NCBI GenBank assembly: GCA_002398845.1
Contig: DHBY01000061.1
Location: 1-64,000, forward strand
Direction: 5' to 3'
Length of the DNA: 64,000 nt
Source: Firmicutes bacterium UBA4916
GTDB taxonomy: Bacteria > Bacillota > Clostridia > Tissierellales > Tepidimicrobiaceae
Made by a program: the position numbers and the translations under genes. The notes below the pieces were generated by a model, which was not told the origin of the DNA, made no database searches, and worked only from the letters and a program-made list of their open reading frames with translations. Below are positions 61,196-64,000 of this stretch, piece after piece (the first letter of the stretch is position 1; the number at the start of each line of letters is the position of its first letter).

Positions 61196-63217
61196 TTAAT
61201 ACTTCCATTCGTTTAATGTATATAGCATATATACCGCCTCTGCTCTTGTAATCTTGTTGTTCATATTATTCATGCTTTTGCTTCTATAATCCTTTTCATA
61301 CAATATTCTTGAGGAGTAATTAGACCAATAAAATTTGTCGGTATTTGTTACTTTTTTCATTATATTTTCCACTTCCTTATAGCTAATAGAGTTATTAGGC
61401 CTAAAGGTCTTATCTAAATATCCGCTAATATATTCTTTTCTTTCTGCATAAGAAATTACTCTACCATAGAAATTAAATTTATTGAAATCCTTGAATTTTT
61501 TTGCATCTTGAATATCATCTGTAATCTGCCAATCATAAACTTTGCTAAGCATTACCAAGAACTCTCCCCTTGTAACATTTCTATTTGGTTTAAAAGTCTT
61601 ATCAGAATATCCAGATACAATACCTCTTCGTAGAAATGTATTAATCTCATCTTTTGCCCAATGTCCCCTAATATCTGGTAATGTTATAGTTCCTTTATCC
61701 ACTAAAACACAATATATATTGTCTTCCTCTTTAAATGAATTTGGTTTAACTTTTGTTTTTATAAATCCATCCCCTATTTCTGATGGCAAGTATACCCAAT
61801 TATCCTTTACTTTTTTATAGATTCCCCCATCTTGTTTGCCATAGTATTCAAATTTTAGTTCAATAGGTTGTTCTTTATTATATTCAAAGGATTTGTTTGC
61901 AATATTTACACTATAGTAGTCAGATGCTTTAATAAAACCTTCATCTATAGTTCTATAATTTTCCGATAAGGTATCTATTGTAACTACAATTGGATTGTAA
62001 TAAGTACCCTTGTCTATCTCTAAAGACATTTTTTTATCTAAGCTAAAGACTTCTCCACCAGCAATATGTACTGTCATTGCTGTAGTTTTATTTTGTAATA
62101 TCTCTTTATTTAAATTGTGGAAAGTAATAGTATATCCTTCAGATAATCCTTTTTTAAACCCACTAATAAATCCTTCCCTATATCTTTCTGATTCTAATGT
62201 TAGATTGTATTCTATTAGTAAATGTCCTTCACCCGGTTCATGCCTTTTCCAATCATTTGTAAGCTTTAGCATATAGTCCTTTGTAGCATAAGTTTTCCCA
62301 CTTTTTAATCCAATTTCTTTCCCGCTATTATAACCATCTTCCCATGATCTTTTATGTTCGTTAACATTCATAGCTCTAAAAGCTTTATTATAACTTTCTT
62401 CATAGGCTTTCTCAAACCCAGTTAAGAAACCTTCTTTGTATTCTTTAGAATCCCTATTCAACAAAAATTCTGCCTCAATAATACCAGTAGTAGGAATACT
62501 ACGGGTGTAATCAAGTCTTTTTCCATCATAATAGTCCATAGCTCCATAAGTAGTAGCTAAAATATTCCCAAAATACTCTCCGTCCCTTTTGCCTTCCTCA
62601 TAAAAAACTTTAATAGGTTCAAAATTTCCTCTTCTATAACCTTCTTGGTAGCCTTCTTTGAAATTTTCTTTAAAAGCAGTTAAAAAGCCTCGTCTAAAAT
62701 CTGACGTTTCTCTACTCAAATTGTAAATATCTACAATTTTATTGTCCGATAGTATAGCTTTACTCCAATTATTTTTAACATTATCATAAAAATCTCTATA
62801 TCCGTATATTTCTCCTAAAGTTAATCCTAATATTTTAGCATAATCAAGTTTTTCTTCTTTTTTATCTTTATTGTTTTCTTTCTCATCCTTAATTATTTCA
62901 TTATAACCTACTTTAAATCCTTCTTTATAAGCCGTTTCTATAAGACTTTCATATTTTTCATCGAAATCATCATAAGCGTATTTATACTCTTTTATTATAT
63001 CATCGGGATTACTAGGCCAAGCCTCATAATATGGAATCTTATTATCTTTCATATTATTTTTATAAGCTTTAATTGTCCCTTGTTTATATCCTAGTTTATT
63101 AGCGTTCTCTTCTATCTTATCAGGATTATAAAAGTTAGCTCCATATGCCATAGAGTAATTAGACATAGCCATTATAATTAGAATAACTAAAAATATTCTT
63201 CTACCTAATTCCTTCAT
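61196..63217 (-). CDS. S-layer homology (SLH) protein with internal GFxxGF repeats
   Basis: The product has 673 residues. A signal peptide (RIFLVILIIMAMSNYSMAYG) is followed by about 350 residues of diverged repeats, each near 90 residues and centred on GFLTAFKENFKEGY, GFLTGFEKAYEESY and GFISGFKKGLSEGY; a shorter first unit begins with TAYKEGFKVGYNE. A beta domain with a Val/Ile-rich core precedes about three SLH motifs (DIRGHWAKDEINTFLRRGIV, GYSDKTFKPNRNVTRGEFLV; FYGRVISYAERKEYISGYLD), which bind pyruvylated wall polymer. It lies beside the pilin genes. Substrate or partner unknown. ATG behind GGAAGGTG. Confidence 0.88.
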   Translation of the reverse strand: MKELGRRIFLVILIIMAMSNYSMAYGANFYNPDKIEENANKLGYKQGTIKAYKNNMKDNKIPYYEAWPSNPDDIIKEYKYAYDDFDEKYESLIETAYKEGFKVGYNEIIKDEKENNKDKKEEKLDYAKILGLTLGEIYGYRDFYDNVKNNWSKAILSDNKIVDIYNLSRETSDFRRGFLTAFKENFKEGYQEGYRRGNFEPIKVFYEEGKRDGEYFGNILATTYGAMDYYDGKRLDYTRSIPTTGIIEAEFLLNRDSKEYKEGFLTGFEKAYEESYNKAFRAMNVNEHKRSWEDGYNSGKEIGLKSGKTYATKDYMLKLTNDWKRHEPGEGHLLIEYNLTLESERYREGFISGFKKGLSEGYTITFHNLNKEILQNKTTAMTVHIAGGEVFSLDKKMSLEIDKGTYYNPIVVTIDTLSENYRTIDEGFIKASDYYSVNIANKSFEYNKEQPIELKFEYYGKQDGGIYKKVKDNWVYLPSEIGDGFIKTKVKPNSFKEEDNIYCVLVDKGTITLPDIRGHWAKDEINTFLRRGIVSGYSDKTFKPNRNVTRGEFLVMLSKVYDWQITDDIQDAKKFKDFNKFNFYGRVISYAERKEYISGYLDKTFRPNNSISYKEVENIMKKVTNTDKFYWSNYSSRILYEKDYRSKSMNNMNNKITRAEAVYMLYTLNEWKY

Positions 63218-63233
63218 TTATATCACCTTCCCA

Positions 63234-64000
63234 CTATCTTGGTATTACCAAAATCTTACCTTCCCATATATCTTTATTGGAATTTATTTCATTATACTTC
63301 ATTATTAAATTTTTCTTATTTACAGTCCCGTAGATTTTTTTACTTATTTTATCAAGGGTATCTTCTTTTTCAACTATATATAAGGTGAATTTTTCACTAG
63401 TCTTGGTGCTATTTCTTGGGTAAATTGCCTCTAATTTATCAAATAAAAGTACTCCATAATCATCCCTATTATCGTTAAGTTCAATATATATTCTATCTAA
63501 TTGTAAGGGATATAGGGATAAATCCTGTGGTAATTGAGCCTCTATATACTCCCACCCTATCCATCCAATTCCCTTTGTCAATTCTACATCTACCTTTTCC
63601 CCAGCTTGTCCCTTAAGTCTAATACCTAAACTAGCTGGAGAATAATTATAGGCGTGAACCCATAGTCCAATAGATGAAGGAGGATATTTTAATACTATAT
63701 TCCTATCAGTTAAATCTATATATGCCCTATTCTCATCTTCTAAACCTAGAATATTGTATTCAAACCTAATAGAATGTTCTTTAGACTTTGAATTTAATGA
63801 TTTTAATATACTTCCTTTAATATTTTTATTAGATGGAATAAAGTATAAGTCCCCACCTTCAAAATCCTCTAATATTTCTTTTTTATTATCATCTATATTG
63901 GGGGTTTCACTTTCTACACTTATATTAGAAGTTTCATTTTCTACACTGATATAACCATTATCTAGATTATCATCTTCTAAAACTTCATTTTCATTATCTG
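63234..64000 (-). CDS. LysM-containing exported protein, truncated at window edge
   Basis: The minus-strand frame is open from the stop at 63234 to the window end (254 residues visible), so the start is outside. The visible N-part is acidic (DNENEVLEDDNLDN), with a short repeat (SVENETSN, SVESETPN). A beta-sandwich like those beside phosphodiester glycosidases follows (IGLWVHAYNY, IGWIGWEYIEAQLP, LQLDRIYIELND), and then a C-terminal LysM (YIVEKEDTLDKISKKIYG, IWEGKILVIP) that binds peptidoglycan. A TTG at 63581 begins a shorter apparent ORF that is only the tail of this gene. The main enzymatic domain, if any, is not in view. Confidence 0.8.
   Translation of the reverse strand, partial: DNENEVLEDDNLDNGYISVENETSNISVESETPNIDDNKKEILEDFEGGDLYFIPSNKNIKGSILKSLNSKSKEHSIRFEYNILGLEDENRAYIDLTDRNIVLKYPPSSIGLWVHAYNYSPASLGIRLKGQAGEKVDVELTKGIGWIGWEYIEAQLPQDLSLYPLQLDRIYIELNDNRDDYGVLLFDKLEAIYPRNSTKTSEKFTLYIVEKEDTLDKISKKIYGTVNKKNLIMKYNEINSNKDIWEGKILVIPR

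Noticed and set aside
1..64000. tRNA or rRNA genes
   Set aside because: No cloverleaf-like GGTTCGA/TTCGAATC blocks or rRNA segments were seen in the intergenic regions.

Overview
This window comes from an AT-rich, endospore-forming, anaerobic Firmicute of the Clostridia/Tissierellia type. The evidence is Spo0A, SpoIVB, SpoIIM, the whole spoIIIA operon, YtfJ, a ferredoxin-dependent 2-oxoacid oxidoreductase, and strong AGGAGG-type ribosome sites with many TTG and GTG starts. Apart from a broken aminotransferase at the left edge, every gene lies on the minus strand. Transcription therefore runs from high to low coordinates in about 15 units, most closed by clear hairpin terminators. I see no insertion sequence, prophage, CRISPR array, tRNA or rRNA; this is core chromosome with a few accessory islands.

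Layout, left to right. 1-5.8 kb: partial aminotransferase, an unlisted 48-residue Cys-rich protein, a MerR-like coiled-coil protein, three tandem M42 aminopeptidases and a lone CheR. 5.9-12 kb: an IspH-S1 fusion, plsC, cmk, aroH, a membrane-anchored unknown, a flavoprotein and a histidine phosphatase. 12-15.7 kb: 2-oxoacid:ferredoxin oxidoreductase (korDABC) with an RpiR-type regulator and a repeat-bearing promoter. 15.9-21.4 kb: oadA, mnmM, a GNAT enzyme, rluB and a two-gene flavin/iron-sulfur module. 21.5-27 kb: two D,D-carboxypeptidases flanking ytfJ, ytfI, scpB, scpA and an M50 protease. 27-29.4 kb: a large membrane phosphatase-like protein. 29.7-38.8 kb: nucleoside phosphorylases, xerD, spoIIM, a NUDIX enzyme, a DUF3866 protein with a CTG start, two glycosyltransferase-type genes, an MctB-like protein and SteA. 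39-50.5 kb: spo0A, spoIVB, recN, argR, tlyA, oapA, a large structured RNA, ispA, xseBA, a TsaD-like gene, nusB and the alkaline-shock membrane genes. 50.5-56.3 kb: asp23 and spoIIIAA-AH. 56.3-64 kb: efp, aroQ, aroK, comFB, four pilin-like genes, an S-layer-homology protein with internal repeats and a partial LysM protein.

The most striking element is at about 45.33-45.93 kb. It is a roughly 590-nt, GC-richer, highly structured non-coding RNA with its own sigma-A promoter (TTGAAT-17-TATAAT), a closing helix that joins its ends, and a terminator hairpin. It sits between ispA and a 208-residue multi-pass membrane protein. Size, position and neighbour match OLE RNA (Ornate, Large, Extremophilic) and its partner OapA. 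OLE is a known but still poorly understood RNA-protein membrane complex. Other points of interest are the CTG-started DUF3866 gene, the spo0A promoter carrying both a sigma-H match and a perfect 0A box, the tandem 23-bp repeats at the kor promoter, and a ComFB gene beside minor pilins.

All functional assignments rest on reading motifs and on recall of families; no searches were run.
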